DNA of 64,000 nucleotides from DASQJL01 sp036380835. Lineage in GTDB: Bacteria; Eisenbacteria; RBG-16-71-46; SZUA-252. Positions within the stretch are counted from its first letter, which is position 1; each line of letters starts with the position of its first letter. Both the position numbers and the translations under genes were made by a program. Positions 15,482 through 25,103 of the stretch are shown here, one piece after another. The notes below the pieces were generated by a model. It made no database searches and was not told the DNA's origin. It was given only the letters and a program-made list of their open reading frames with translations. The stretch spans positions 211,611 to 275,610 of the forward strand of contig DASVDZ010000064.1 in the NCBI GenBank assembly GCA_036380835.1, written 5' to 3'.

Positions 15482-16318
15482 ATGCACCCATTCACGCCGC
15501 TCCTAACCACCTTCCTCCCCGTCCTATATGCGCTCAGCGTAGCGGGTTACGTGCGCATCTACGTCGCGGAGCCGGGCACGTCGGAGGGATCGACGAGCCA
15601 GCGCTGGGGACCGATGCTCCTCCGGGCGGCGGTGGTGGTCCACATCCTCTACCTGACCACTCGGGGATTCACCGAGGGGCATCTGCCCCTCGCCTCGGTC
15701 TACGACTTCCTGTCGGCCACGGGGCTCGCGCTCGCGGCGGCCTACCTGTACGTGGAGACGCGGGGAGGGATCCGGACGACCGGCGTCTTCGTCCTGCCGT
15801 TCGTCTTCTTCCTCCAGGTCGTCTCCTCGGCGTATGGGCAAGGGGCCGGGATCCTGAAGCCGCGCATCCAGCCGATCTGGTTCGAGCTCCACACCCTGAC
15901 CGCGGTCCTGGGCTACGGCGCCTTCACGGTCTCGGCGATCTACGGGATCCTCTTCCTCCTCCTCTACCACGACATCAAGGCGAACCGACTCTCCTTCTTC
16001 TACCGCCGGATGCCGCCCCTCGAGACCCTGGGCCGGATGAACGTCAGCGCCGCGAGCGCGGGGCTGGCGCTTCTCGGGCTCGCGATCTGCATGGGGGTCG
16101 GCTGGGCGCGTCTCGCCGGCGTCCATCTGCTCGCCGACCCCAAGACCTGGCTCACGATCGCGGCGTGGATGGTGCTCGCCTTCTCGGTGCTCGCCTACCA
16201 CCGGCTCGGCTGGAGGGGGCCGCTCGCGGTCTACGCGCTCCTCGCGGGGTTCTCGACGCTCATCCTCTCGCGATTCGCCGTCGACCTCTTCTTCCACTCG
16301 TTCCACACGTTCCGGTGA
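15482..16318 (+). CDS. HemX/CcsA-like cytochrome c assembly family membrane protein
   Basis: A 278-residue integral membrane protein with about eight hydrophobic helices, matching the CcsA/HemX family in length and layout. Features include VVVHILYLTTRGF near residue 52, where the His is conserved, PLASVYDFLSATG, and WFELHTLTAVLGYGAFTVS near residue 135, containing the second conserved His. The classic tryptophan-rich WWD heme-handling motif is not evident, which favours the HemX subgroup that lies next to hemA in many genomes and can modulate HemA levels. Its stop overlaps the hemA GTG by 4 nt, so it is the first gene of the heme operon. Confidence 0.85.
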   Translation: MHPFTPLLTTFLPVLYALSVAGYVRIYVAEPGTSEGSTSQRWGPMLLRAAVVVHILYLTTRGFTEGHLPLASVYDFLSATGLALAAAYLYVETRGGIRTTGVFVLPFVFFLQVVSSAYGQGAGILKPRIQPIWFELHTLTAVLGYGAFTVSAIYGILFLLLYHDIKANRLSFFYRRMPPLETLGRMNVSAASAGLALLGLAICMGVGWARLAGVHLLADPKTWLTIAAWMVLAFSVLAYHRLGWRGPLAVYALLAGFSTLILSRFAVDLFFHSFHTFR

Positions 16319-17634
16319 TCGCCGTGATCCCGAACGCCGACGCGCTCGATCTCTTCTGCGTGGGTTTGAACCACGAGACCTCCCCGCTCGAGGTGCGCGA
16401 CGCGCTCGTCCTGAACGACGAGGAGGTGGCCCTCGCGATCCGAGCCCTCCGCGAGCGCGGCGGCGCCTCCGAGGCGATGGTCATCTCGACGTGCAACCGC
16501 ACGGAGGTCTACGCGCGCGGCGCGACGGTGGAGAACCCGCACGCGTTCGTCGCCGAGATCCTGCGCGAGATCAAGGGGACCGACCTGACCGGCCGGGATG
16601 CGAGATTCCTCTACACCTACCGCGAGCCCGACTCGGTGCGCCACCTCTTCCGGGTCGCCTGCGGCCTCGATTCCCAGGTGCTGGGCGAGCCGCAGATCAC
16701 CGGCCAGGTGAAGGACGCGCTCTCGCTGGCCGGGCGGCTCGGCGGCTCCGGACCGGTGATCGAACGGCTCCTCGACGCCGCCCTCCGCGCCTCGAAGCGC
16801 GCGCGCACCGAGACGGGCATCGGCCGGGGGCCGATCTCGAGCGCGTACGCCGGCGTGAGCCTGGCCTCCAAGGTGCTCGGCGGGCTCGCCGACAAGCGCG
16901 TGCTCGTGATCGGCGCCGGCGAGATGGCGGGGCTCGCGGCCCGCCACTTCGTGGACGCGGGCGTCACGCGGTTCATGGTCGCGAACCGGAGCCGCGAACG
17001 CGGCGAGGCGTTCGGGGCCACGATCTCGGCGCGCGTCGTCTCCCTCGAGGCGCTTCCGGTGGTGCTCCCGGGCGCCGACATCGTCGTGGCGGCGACCTCC
17101 GCGCCCGACTGCGTGGTAACCGACGCGACGGTCCGGAACGCGATGAAGATCCGGAAGAACCGTCCGCTCCTCTTCCTCGATCTGGCGGTGCCGCGCGACG
17201 TCGACCCGCTGGTCGCGCGGCTCCCGAACGTCTTCCTCCACGACCTCGACGCCCTCGGCGTGCTCGTGGCGCAGAGCCTGGCGCAGCGCCGCGCCGAGAT
17301 CCCGAAGGTGGAGGCGATCATCGAGGTGGAAGTCTCGCGTTTCCTGCGCTGGCACCGTTCGCTCGCCGTGAAGCCGACCGTGACCGCGTTCCGCGGCCAC
17401 TTCGAGCGGATCGCGCGGGAGGAGATGGCGCGCCACAAGGGGCGCTTCCGCGAGCAGGACCAGGCCGCGCTCGAGGCCCTCGTGCACGGCATCGTGCAGA
17501 AGCTGCTCCACCACCCGACGACGCGCCTCACGCGGGCCGATCAGGACGGCCGCGACGGGATCGCGCGGATCGACGCGGTGCGCGACCTGTTCGGCATCGA
17601 CCCGGAGGAGGAGGACCCGAATGCGAATCGGTAG
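16315..17634 (+). CDS. hemA: Glutamyl-tRNA reductase
   Basis: A 439-residue enzyme that reduces glutamyl-tRNA(Glu) to glutamate-1-semialdehyde, the first committed step of C5-pathway heme synthesis. The catalytic Cys is residue 60 in VISTCNRTEVY. The signature GLDSQVLGEPQITGQVK follows, then the NADPH Rossmann domain (VLVIGAGEMAGLAARHF) and a C-terminal helical dimerisation domain. The GTG at 16315 overlaps the preceding stop as GTGA; another GTG at 16324 is possible. It overlaps hemC by 14 nt, with a GGAGGAGGAGG site inside its 3' end for hemC. The presence of hemA and hemL, with no ALA synthase, establishes the C5 route. Confidence 0.96.
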   Translation: MIAVIPNADALDLFCVGLNHETSPLEVRDALVLNDEEVALAIRALRERGGASEAMVISTCNRTEVYARGATVENPHAFVAEILREIKGTDLTGRDARFLYTYREPDSVRHLFRVACGLDSQVLGEPQITGQVKDALSLAGRLGGSGPVIERLLDAALRASKRARTETGIGRGPISSAYAGVSLASKVLGGLADKRVLVIGAGEMAGLAARHFVDAGVTRFMVANRSRERGEAFGATISARVVSLEALPVVLPGADIVVAATSAPDCVVTDATVRNAMKIRKNRPLLFLDLAVPRDVDPLVARLPNVFLHDLDALGVLVAQSLAQRRAEIPKVEAIIEVEVSRFLRWHRSLAVKPTVTAFRGHFERIAREEMARHKGRFREQDQAALEALVHGIVQKLLHHPTTRLTRADQDGRDGIARIDAVRDLFGIDPEEEDPNANR

Positions 17635-18541
17635 CCGCGGGAGCGCCCTCGCGCTCGCGCAGAGCACCCACGTCCGCTCGCTCCTTCCAGGAAGCGTCGA
17701 GGCGCACGAGCTCGAGATCATCGAGACCTCGGGCGACCGGAATCCGATGGCCTCTCTCCAGCGGATCGGGGGGAAGGGCGTCTTCACGAAGGAGATCGAG
17801 GAGGCGCTCCTCCTGGGACGGATCGACCTGGCGGTCCATTCGCTCAAGGACCTGCCGACGGACGTCACGCCGGGGCTCGTGGTCGCGGCGCTCCTCCCCC
17901 GGGAGGATCCGCGGGACGCGCTCATCTCGAGAGGCGGGGCCGCGCTCTCCGGCCTTCCGTCGGCCGCGCGCGTCGGCACGTCGTCGCTCCGCCGACGCTC
18001 GCAGCTCCTCGCCAGACGGCCCGACCTCGCGGTCTCGGACATGCGGGGCAACGTTCCGACGCGCCTCGCGCGCCTCGAAGAGGGGCGGTTCGACGCGATC
18101 GTGGTCGCCGCGGCCGGCCTGAACCGGCTCGGCCTCTCCGACCGGATCACCGAGCGCCTCGAAGAATCGGTGATGCTCCCCGCTCCGGGCCAGGGAGTCC
18201 TCGCGATCCAGATCCGGGAAGGGGACGAGCGGACGGCCGAGGCGGTCCGCGCGCTCCACCACGCGCCGTCGGCGTCCGAGGCGATCGCGGAACGCGCGAT
18301 GCTCGCGGGCCTGGGCGGAGGCTGCCTCGTTCCGGTCGGAGCGCGGGCGCGCGCCCGCGGGGACCGCATGACGCTCGACGGATTCGTCGGGCATCCGTCG
18401 GGCCGCCCGTTCGTCCGGCTGGCGGCCGAGGGACCGGTCGAGGCGCCGGAGGCGCTCGGCCGCTCGCTCGCCACGGCGCTCCTGGCGCAGGGCGCGCGCG
18501 AGATCCTGAACGAGGTGCGCAGCGACGAGGTCTTCCCGTGA
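17621..18541 (+). CDS. hemC: Porphobilinogen deaminase (hydroxymethylbilane synthase)
   Basis: A 306-residue enzyme that polymerises four porphobilinogens into hydroxymethylbilane. It begins MRIGSRGSALALAQ, the standard start, with DLAVHSLKDLPTDV near residue 70 containing the catalytic Asp region. The dipyrromethane cofactor is held by Cys235 in GLGGGCLVPVGA. The length is as expected. Its ATG lies inside the end of hemA, preceded by a strong purine run at about 17603-17613. Its stop overlaps the hemD start by 4 nt. Confidence 0.97.
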   Translation: MRIGSRGSALALAQSTHVRSLLPGSVEAHELEIIETSGDRNPMASLQRIGGKGVFTKEIEEALLLGRIDLAVHSLKDLPTDVTPGLVVAALLPREDPRDALISRGGAALSGLPSAARVGTSSLRRRSQLLARRPDLAVSDMRGNVPTRLARLEEGRFDAIVVAAAGLNRLGLSDRITERLEESVMLPAPGQGVLAIQIREGDERTAEAVRALHHAPSASEAIAERAMLAGLGGGCLVPVGARARARGDRMTLDGFVGHPSGRPFVRLAAEGPVEAPEALGRSLATALLAQGAREILNEVRSDEVFP

Positions 18542-19329
18542 GCGACGCCCGCCCGCTGCTCGTCATCGCGCGGCACGATCCGGCCGACGCCTCCCTCGCC
18601 CGCGAGGCCGAGGCCCGCGGGATCGAGGTCTTCCGGGTCGCGCTGTTCGAGACGCGCCCCGGCGCGCAGGTCGAGGCGTTCGACGAATGGCTCGACGCGC
18701 CGGCGCCGGGCTCCGCCATCGCCTGGACGAGCCGGCGCGCGGCGTCCGTCCTCGCCGCCATCGACTCCCCCGAGCGTCGCGAATCGCTCCGCCGGCTCCC
18801 GCTCTTCGCCGTCGGCCAGGAGAGCGCCGGGCCCCTCGCCGACGCCGGCTTCGCGGTCGAGACGCCGAAGTCGGGCCTCGGCGCGGCGCATCTCGCCGCG
18901 CACGTGATCGACCGGGCCCCCGCGCTGGGCGTTCGCCGCGTCGCCTTCCTCCACGGCGATCGCGCGCTCCCCGATCTTCCCGAGGCGCTCGCGCGGGCGG
19001 GGCTCCCGGTGATGCGATTCGAGGTCTACCGCACGGTCTTCCGCACGGCCGACGTGACGCCGCTCGTGAACGCCGTGGCGGAAGAGCGGCCCTGCGCGCT
19101 GGTCGCCATGAGCCCGTCCGGGATCGCGGGCCTCGAGCGGCTCCTCTCCTCCGACGCGCAGGCGAGGCTCCACGCCGACGCGATCGCGATCGCGCGCGGG
19201 GGGACGACGTACCAGGCGCTCCTCCGCTGGGGCTACGCCCAGGCGGTCCGTCCGATGGGGGACGCGTGCGCTTCCTTCGACGCGTTCGTGCTCGACACGC
19301 TACAATCGTTCGCGAGGAACACGCGATGA
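18538..19329 (+). CDS. hemD: Uroporphyrinogen-III synthase
   Basis: A 263-residue protein that cyclises and inverts ring D of hydroxymethylbilane. HemD sequences are poorly conserved; the assignment rests on the two-domain pattern (N-terminal half to about residue 130, C-terminal half with ALVAMSPSGIAGLERLL near residue 182, matching the TSPS-type HemD motif) and on its position between hemC and hemB. The start is GTG, overlapping hemC by 4 nt; the stop overlaps hemB by 4 nt. A TACAAT box inside its last codons (19301-19306) may provide an internal promoter for hemB. Confidence 0.85.
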   Translation: MSDARPLLVIARHDPADASLAREAEARGIEVFRVALFETRPGAQVEAFDEWLDAPAPGSAIAWTSRRAASVLAAIDSPERRESLRRLPLFAVGQESAGPLADAGFAVETPKSGLGAAHLAAHVIDRAPALGVRRVAFLHGDRALPDLPEALARAGLPVMRFEVYRTVFRTADVTPLVNAVAEERPCALVAMSPSGIAGLERLLSSDAQARLHADAIAIARGGTTYQALLRWGYAQAVRPMGDACASFDAFVLDTLQSFARNTR

Positions 19330-20309
19330 CCTTCCCGACCACGCGGCTACGCCGGCTCAGGGCCACCCCCGCGCTCCGCGCCATGGCGCGCGAGACGACG
19401 CTCGATCCGGGCGATCTCGTGGCGCCGCTCTTCGTCTGCCACGGCGAGAAGGTGCGACGCCCGATCGGCTCGATGCCGGGGCACGCGCAGCTCTCGGTGG
19501 ACGAGGCGGCGCGCGAGGCGGAGGCGCTGGCGCGCCTCGGCGTCGGCGGCGTGATCCTCTTCGGCATCCCGGAGTCCAAGGGGCCCGAGGGCCACGAGGC
19601 GTACGCCCAGGACGGCATCGTGCCGCGGGCGCTTCGGGCGCTCAAGAAGGCGACGCCCGACCTCCTCCTCTGGGCCGACGTCTGCCTCTGCGAGTACACC
19701 GACCACGGACACTGCGGCATCCTGACCGGCGACCGCGTCGACAACGACCGCACGCTGCCGCTTCTCGCGCGGGCGGCCGTGGCCTACGCCGCCGCCGGGG
19801 CCGACCTGATCGCGCCGAGCGACATGATGGACGGACGCGTCGGCGCCATTCGCCGCGCGCTCGACGAGGCGGGCAAGACCGAGACGCCGATCGTCGCCTA
19901 TTCGGCGAAGTACGCGAGCGCCTTCTACGGGCCGTTCCGGGAGGCCGCGGAATCGGCCCCCCAGTTCGGGGACCGCCGCGGCTACCAGATGGATCCCGCC
20001 AACGGCGACGAGGCGCTGCGCGAGGTCGCGCTCGATCTCGAGGAGGGGGCCGACATGGTCATAGTGAAGCCGGCGCTCCCCTATCTCGACGTGATCCGGC
20101 GCGTGAAGGAGCGCTTCCAGGTCCCGGTCGCGGCGTACAACGTCTCGGGCGAGTTCTCGATGATCCGGGCCGCCGCCGAGCGCGGCTGGCTCGACGGCGA
20201 GCGCGCCGCGCTCGAGGCGCTGACGTCGATCCGCCGCGCCGGTGCCGACGTGATCCTGACCTACCACGCGAAGGAGGTCGCTCCGCTCCTGGGGCGGAAC
20301 CGGCCATGA
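19326..20309 (+). CDS. hemB: Delta-aminolevulinic acid dehydratase (porphobilinogen synthase)
   Basis: A 327-residue enzyme that condenses two ALA molecules to porphobilinogen. The two catalytic lysines are Lys195 in YSAKYASAFYGPFR and Lys248 in VIVKPALPYLD. The segment DVCLCEYTDHGHCG near residue 118 supplies the three cysteines of a zinc-type active site, so this is a zinc-dependent form rather than the Mg-only type. The start is the ATG at 19326, overlapping hemD by 4 nt, with GAGGAAC upstream and TACAAT at 19301. It overlaps hemL by 4 nt. Confidence 0.97.
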   Translation: MTFPTTRLRRLRATPALRAMARETTLDPGDLVAPLFVCHGEKVRRPIGSMPGHAQLSVDEAAREAEALARLGVGGVILFGIPESKGPEGHEAYAQDGIVPRALRALKKATPDLLLWADVCLCEYTDHGHCGILTGDRVDNDRTLPLLARAAVAYAAAGADLIAPSDMMDGRVGAIRRALDEAGKTETPIVAYSAKYASAFYGPFREAAESAPQFGDRRGYQMDPANGDEALREVALDLEEGADMVIVKPALPYLDVIRRVKERFQVPVAAYNVSGEFSMIRAAAERGWLDGERAALEALTSIRRAGADVILTYHAKEVAPLLGRNRP

Positions 20310-21616
20310 AGGAGACGCGCACGCTTCCCAAGACCACGCAGAGCGAGATCCTGATGCGCCGCGCGCAGGCGCTCTTTCCCGGAGGCGTGAACTCGCCGGT
20401 GCGCGCCTTCCGCGCCGTCGGCGGCACGCCGCGGTTCATCGCGTCGGCGGAGGGCGCGACGCTGGTCGACGTGGACGGCAACCGCCTCCTCGACTACGTG
20501 CTCGGCTGGGGTCCGCTCCTCCTGGGCCACGCCCATCCCGACGTGGTGGCCGCGATCGAGCGCCAGGCGCGCGCGGGGACGCTCTACGGCGCGAGCACGC
20601 GTCTCGAGATCGAGCTGGCGGAGCGGACGCGCCGCTTCTACCCCGCCGCCGAGCGGATCCGGTTCGTCTCGACCGGGACGGAGGCGACGATGAGCGCCCT
20701 CCGCGTCGCGCGCGCGGCGACGCGGCGGAGCGCCTACGTGAAGCTGGACGGCTGCTATCACGGGCACGCCGACCCGTTCCTGATCAAGGCGGGGTCCGGC
20801 CTGGCCACCTTCGGCACCCCCGACTCCCCGGGCGTTCCCGACTCGGCGGCGCGCGAGGCGCGGATCGCGTCGTTCAACGATCTGGGGTCGGTGGCCGAGC
20901 ATTTCGAGCGCGAGCCCGCGGGGATCGCGGCGGTGATCGTCGAGCCGGTGGTCGGGAACTACGGCGTCCTGCCCCCCGAGGCCGGATTCCTCCCCGGGCT
21001 CCGCGACCTCTGCGACCGCCACGGCGCCGTCCTGATCTTCGACGAGGTGATGACCGGCTTCCGCGTCTCGGGTGGCGGCGCGGCCGAACGCTACGGCGTT
21101 CGCCCCGACCTCGTCGCGCTCGGCAAGGTGATCGGCGGCGGGCTCCCCGTGGCGGCCTTCGGCGGGAGCGCGGACCTCATGGCGCTGGTCGCCCCGGAAG
21201 GGCCGGTCTACCAGGCCGGCACCTATTCCGGAAACCCGCTCGCCATGGCGGCGGGCGTCGCGACGCTCGCGGCCCTCGAGCGGGACCCCGACTTCTTCCG
21301 CCGCGTCGAGGCGCGCACCGCGCTCCTCGCGGCGGGGTTGCGCGAGATCCTCGGGCGGCGGAAGGTCTCGGGCACGGTGAACGCGGTCGGATCGATGTGG
21401 ACGCTCTTCTTCGGTCCCGCGCGCGTCGCCACCATGGCGGACGTGCGGTCGGCGGATCGGGAGCGCTACGCGCGCTTCTTCCACGGGATGCTCGAGCGAG
21501 GGATCGCGCTTCCCCCTTCGGCGTTCGAGAGCGCGTTCCTTTCGGGCGCGCACGACGAATCGGAGATCGACCGGACGCTCGAGGCGGCCGACGAGACCCT
21601 GGGAGCCCTGACATGA
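20306..21616 (+). CDS. hemL: Glutamate-1-semialdehyde 2,1-aminomutase
   Basis: A 436-residue class-III PLP enzyme that converts glutamate-1-semialdehyde into ALA. The N-terminal signature LFPGGVNSPVRAFRAVGG is diagnostic of HemL. PLP is held by Lys274 in ALGKVIGGGLPVAAFGG, with IFDEVMTGFRV upstream carrying the cofactor Asp. The length is normal. It overlaps hemB and hemE by 4 nt on each side. Placing hemL after hemB, rather than next to hemA, means the gene order does not follow the reaction order. Confidence 0.97.
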   Translation: MKETRTLPKTTQSEILMRRAQALFPGGVNSPVRAFRAVGGTPRFIASAEGATLVDVDGNRLLDYVLGWGPLLLGHAHPDVVAAIERQARAGTLYGASTRLEIELAERTRRFYPAAERIRFVSTGTEATMSALRVARAATRRSAYVKLDGCYHGHADPFLIKAGSGLATFGTPDSPGVPDSAAREARIASFNDLGSVAEHFEREPAGIAAVIVEPVVGNYGVLPPEAGFLPGLRDLCDRHGAVLIFDEVMTGFRVSGGGAAERYGVRPDLVALGKVIGGGLPVAAFGGSADLMALVAPEGPVYQAGTYSGNPLAMAAGVATLAALERDPDFFRRVEARTALLAAGLREILGRRKVSGTVNAVGSMWTLFFGPARVATMADVRSADRERYARFFHGMLERGIALPPSAFESAFLSGAHDESEIDRTLEAADETLGALT

Positions 21617-22671
21617 CGCAAGGACCGTCGCTCGCCCCCGCGTTCAGCTTCCTGCGCGCCTGTCGCGGCGAGCCGATCGCCGAGACGCCGATCTGGATCA
21701 TGCGACAGGCGGGGCGCTACCTTCCCGAGTACCGCGCGCTGAGGGAGAAGCATTCCTTCCTCGACGTCTGCCGCGAGCCCGCGCTCTGCGCCGAGGTGAC
21801 CGCGCAGCCGATCGAGCGGTTCGGTTTCGACGCGGCGATCCTCTTTTCGGACATCCTGATCCCGGTGATCGGCATGGGCGTGCCGATCACGTTCGACCCG
21901 GGCCCGAAGCTCGGCTTCACGATCGAGCGGCGCGAGGACGTCTCGAAGCTCCGCTGGGAGGGAGCCGCCGCGGCGACGCCGCACGTGAAACCGGTGATCC
22001 GCGCGGTGCGCGAGCGGCTGGCCGGCCGCGTGCCGCTCATCGGCTTCGCCGGCGCGCCGTTCACGATCGCCTCCTACCTGATCGATCGCGGCGGGAAGGA
22101 TCTCCTGAAGACCCGGTCGTTCCTCTCGCACGACCCGGAGTGGTTCGCGCGCCTCCTCGAGGTCATCGCCGACGCCACCGTCGACTACCTGAAGGCGCAG
22201 ATCGCGGCGGGCGTCGACGCGGTCATGCTCTTCGACACGCAGGCCGGCTGGCTCCCGCCCGCCGAGTTCGCGCGGACGGCCGCGGCGATCGCCGACCGCG
22301 TGGTGCGCGCGCTGCCGCAGGGGACGCCGACCATCTACTTCGCCCTCGCGCCGGCGGTCGGGCACCTGGAGGGGCTCCGTCAGATCCACGCCGACGTCTT
22401 CGGCCTCGACTACCGCGTCTCGATCAGCCAGGCGCGGGCCATCCTGGGCGCCTCCCACGGCGTGCAGGGAAATCTCGATCCGGCGGTGCTCGTCGGCCAG
22501 CCCGAGGAAATCGTGGTGCGGGCCGAGTCGATCCTCCGCGAGAACGCGGGGCGCCCCGGATTCATCTTCAACCTCGGACACGGAATCTGGCCGGACACGC
22601 CGATCGACAACGTGAAGCTCCTGGTCCAGACCGTGAAACGATTCCGCACGACCGCGGGGAGCCTGCCATGA
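21613..22671 (+). CDS. hemE: Uroporphyrinogen decarboxylase
   Basis: A 352-residue enzyme that converts uroporphyrinogen III into coproporphyrinogen III. The family signature PIWIMRQAGRYLPEYR lies near residue 28, and the catalytic Asp is in FDAAILFSDILIPV near residue 80. A second signature, GFAGAPFTIASYLIDRG, follows near residue 143, and FNLGHGIWPDTPIDNV near the C-terminus is also conserved. The ATG overlaps the hemL stop by 4 nt; the stop overlaps hemN by 4 nt. Confidence 0.97.
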   Translation: MTQGPSLAPAFSFLRACRGEPIAETPIWIMRQAGRYLPEYRALREKHSFLDVCREPALCAEVTAQPIERFGFDAAILFSDILIPVIGMGVPITFDPGPKLGFTIERREDVSKLRWEGAAAATPHVKPVIRAVRERLAGRVPLIGFAGAPFTIASYLIDRGGKDLLKTRSFLSHDPEWFARLLEVIADATVDYLKAQIAAGVDAVMLFDTQAGWLPPAEFARTAAAIADRVVRALPQGTPTIYFALAPAVGHLEGLRQIHADVFGLDYRVSISQARAILGASHGVQGNLDPAVLVGQPEEIVVRAESILRENAGRPGFIFNLGHGIWPDTPIDNVKLLVQTVKRFRTTAGSLP

Positions 22672-24077
22672 ACGAATCGTCGTCACCGTTGAAAGGCGCG
22701 GCGCTGACCGCGGAGCTCCTCGCGAAGTACGACCGGCCGGGTCCTCGCTACACGTCGTACCCCACGGCGGTCGAGTTCCACGAGGGGTTCGACGCGCACC
22801 GCTACCTGGCCAAGCTCGACGAGGCCGCGGCGAAGCCCGAGGAGCCACTCTCGCTCTACGTCCACCTGCCGTTCTGCCGCGAGCGGTGCTCCTTCTGCGG
22901 CTGCAACGTGATCATCACGCAGAAGCCGGGGGTGGCCGACGCCTACCTCGACGACCTGGAGCGCGAGGTGAACCTCGTCGCCGACCGGCTCAAGGGCCGG
23001 ACGCGCCTCGTCCAGTACCACTGGGGCGGCGGCACGCCGACCTACCTGAGCCTCGACCAGATGCGCCGCGTCTGGAAGATGATCGCCGAGCGATTCAAGC
23101 TCGCGCCCGACGCCGAGGTGGCGATCGAGGTCGACCCGCGCGTGACGACCCGGCGCCAGGCGGAGCTGCTCCAGGATCTCGGGTTCAACCGGATCTCGAT
23201 GGGCGTCCAGGACTTCGATTCCGACGTCCAGGAGGCCGTGAACCGGTACCAGACGTTCAACCAGACGCGCGACCTGCATCTCTACCTGCGCGAGCTGGGC
23301 TTCACGTCGATCAACTTCGACTTCATCTACGGGCTCCCGCACCAGTCGCCCGAGACGTTCCGGAAGACGATCGAGCTGGCGCTCGAGCTGCGCCCCGACC
23401 GCGTCGCCGTCTATTCGTACGCGTTCGTGCCGTGGATCAAGGCGCACCAAAAGGCGATCCGGATCGAGGATCTGCCCCCGCGTGACGTCAAGCTCCGGCT
23501 CTTCGGGATCGCGCACGAGCTCTTCACCGGCGCGGGCTACCAGATGATCGGGATGGACCACTTCGCGCTCCGGGACGACTCGCTCGCGGTCGCCGCGCGC
23601 GAGCGGACGCTCTTCCGGAACTTCATGGGCTACACGACGCACCCGGCGCGGGACTACATCGGGTTCGGCGTCTCCTCGATCGGGGATCTCGGCGGCGCGT
23701 TCGCCCAGAATACGAAGAAGCTGAACCGCTATCGGGACGCGCTCGACCAGGGGCTGCCGCCCATCGAGCGCGGCTTCGAGCGGAGCCGGGACGACGAGGT
23801 CCGCCGCGACGTGATCCAGGATCTCATGTGCAACTTCCACCTCGACATCCGCTCCATCGAGAAGCGCTACGGGATCGACTTCGCGACCTACTTCGCCGGA
23901 TCGCTCGCGGAGCTGGACGAGGGCCCGGTGCGCCACGGCTTCGTGCGGCGCGACGCGAAGGAGATCGACGTGACCGAGGCGGGGCGCCTCTTCGTCCGGA
24001 ACGTCTGCATGGCGTTCGACGCCTATCAGAAGGAGAAGGAGGGCGGGGAGAAGCCGATCTTCTCGCGCACCGTTTGA
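22668..24077 (+). CDS. hemN: Oxygen-independent coproporphyrinogen III dehydrogenase
   Basis: A 469-residue radical SAM enzyme that oxidatively decarboxylates coproporphyrinogen III to protoporphyrinogen IX. The 4Fe-4S cluster is bound by Cys70, Cys74 and Cys77 (CRERCSFC), followed by a further Cys, as in bona fide HemN. The motif YHWGGGTPTYLS and the full N-terminal segment KYDRPGPRYTSYPTA distinguish HemN from the shorter HemW chaperones. It overlaps hemE and hemH by 4 nt on each side. The presence of the oxygen-independent enzyme points to a life with limited oxygen, or at least to heme synthesis under anoxia. Confidence 0.96.
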   Translation: MNESSSPLKGAALTAELLAKYDRPGPRYTSYPTAVEFHEGFDAHRYLAKLDEAAAKPEEPLSLYVHLPFCRERCSFCGCNVIITQKPGVADAYLDDLEREVNLVADRLKGRTRLVQYHWGGGTPTYLSLDQMRRVWKMIAERFKLAPDAEVAIEVDPRVTTRRQAELLQDLGFNRISMGVQDFDSDVQEAVNRYQTFNQTRDLHLYLRELGFTSINFDFIYGLPHQSPETFRKTIELALELRPDRVAVYSYAFVPWIKAHQKAIRIEDLPPRDVKLRLFGIAHELFTGAGYQMIGMDHFALRDDSLAVAARERTLFRNFMGYTTHPARDYIGFGVSSIGDLGGAFAQNTKKLNRYRDALDQGLPPIERGFERSRDDEVRRDVIQDLMCNFHLDIRSIEKRYGIDFATYFAGSLAELDEGPVRHGFVRRDAKEIDVTEAGRLFVRNVCMAFDAYQKEKEGGEKPIFSRTV

Positions 24078-25066
24078 AGACCGGAATCCTCCTCCTGAAC
24101 CTCGGCGGCCCCGACACGCTCGGCGCGGTCCGCCCGTTCCTGACCCGCCTCTTCAGCGACCGGGAGATCATCCAGCTCCCCGGCGGCCCGGTCGGCCAGT
24201 GGTTCATCGGCCGGATGATCGCCGCCGCGCGCACGAAGGAGGTGCAGGAGAACTACCGCCGGATCGGCGGCGGGTCCCCGATCGTCCGCTGGAGCACTCT
24301 CCAGGGCGAGGGAATGGCGGAGCGCCTTCGGGCGCGCGGGCACGACGTCGAGTTCGCGCTCTGCATGCGCTACTGGAACCCCGACACCGAGGCCGCGCTC
24401 GACCGCCTCGAATCCCTCGACTGCGACCGGCTCCTCTCCTTCACGCTCTATCCCCACTACTCGATGGCGACCACGGGATCGAGCGTGGCGGAGCTCCTCC
24501 GCGTGATGAAGCACCGGAAGACGAGGCTCCCACTCGCGCGGATCGACGAGTGGTACGACCATCCCGCATACCTCGACGCGCTGGCGGCCCGGATCCGGGA
24601 CGCGCTCGCGGGGTTCCCGGCGGGCGCGACCCCGACGCTCCTCTTCTCGGCGCACGGGCTCCCGAAACACTTCATCGACGACGGCGATCCCTACGTCCGC
24701 CACATCGAGGTCACGCGCCAGGGGCTCCTCGCGCGGCTCCCGTCCCTCCCGCACGTGCTCGCGTATCAGAGCCGCGTCGGACCGGTCGAGTGGATCGGCC
24801 CGAGCACCGACCAGATGATCGACCGGCTCGCGCGCGACGGCGTGAAGGACGTCTGCGCGGTGCCGATCTCCTTCGTCTCCGACCACATCGAGACGCTCTA
24901 CGAAGTGGACATGCTCTACGGCGACCAGGCCCGGAAAGCCGGCATCGTGAACTTCCGCCGCCCCGAGGGGCTGAACGACTATCCGCCCTTCCTCGACGCG
25001 CTCGCCGCGATCGTCGAGCCCGCATTGACGGCGCCGCGACGTGCGGTCCTCGGCGCCACCGCCTGA
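24074..25066 (+). CDS. hemH: Ferrochelatase
   Basis: A 330-residue enzyme that inserts ferrous iron into protoporphyrin IX. The N-terminus TGILLLNLGGPDTLGAVRPFL is typical, the active-site His is His194 in LLFSAHGLPKHF, and the second catalytic cluster is SFVSDHIETLYEVD. The start is a TTG overlapping the hemN stop as TTGA, consistent with the 4-nt overlap used through the whole operon and with the conserved start of the protein. A few residues of the C-terminus (APRRAVLGATA) are extra. The next gene, a lipoprotein, starts 38 nt later. Confidence 0.95.
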   Translation: MKTGILLLNLGGPDTLGAVRPFLTRLFSDREIIQLPGGPVGQWFIGRMIAAARTKEVQENYRRIGGGSPIVRWSTLQGEGMAERLRARGHDVEFALCMRYWNPDTEAALDRLESLDCDRLLSFTLYPHYSMATTGSSVAELLRVMKHRKTRLPLARIDEWYDHPAYLDALAARIRDALAGFPAGATPTLLFSAHGLPKHFIDDGDPYVRHIEVTRQGLLARLPSLPHVLAYQSRVGPVEWIGPSTDQMIDRLARDGVKDVCAVPISFVSDHIETLYEVDMLYGDQARKAGIVNFRRPEGLNDYPPFLDALAAIVEPALTAPRRAVLGATA

Positions 25067-25103
25067 CCCGACCGAATCCCGGGCCGAAATCCGGAGGCTA
25101 CCG

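Noticed and set aside
16231..19173. A 980-codon minus-strand open frame across the heme operon
   Set aside because: Antisense to hemA, hemC and hemD, with a composition typical of shadow frames and no recognisable motif.
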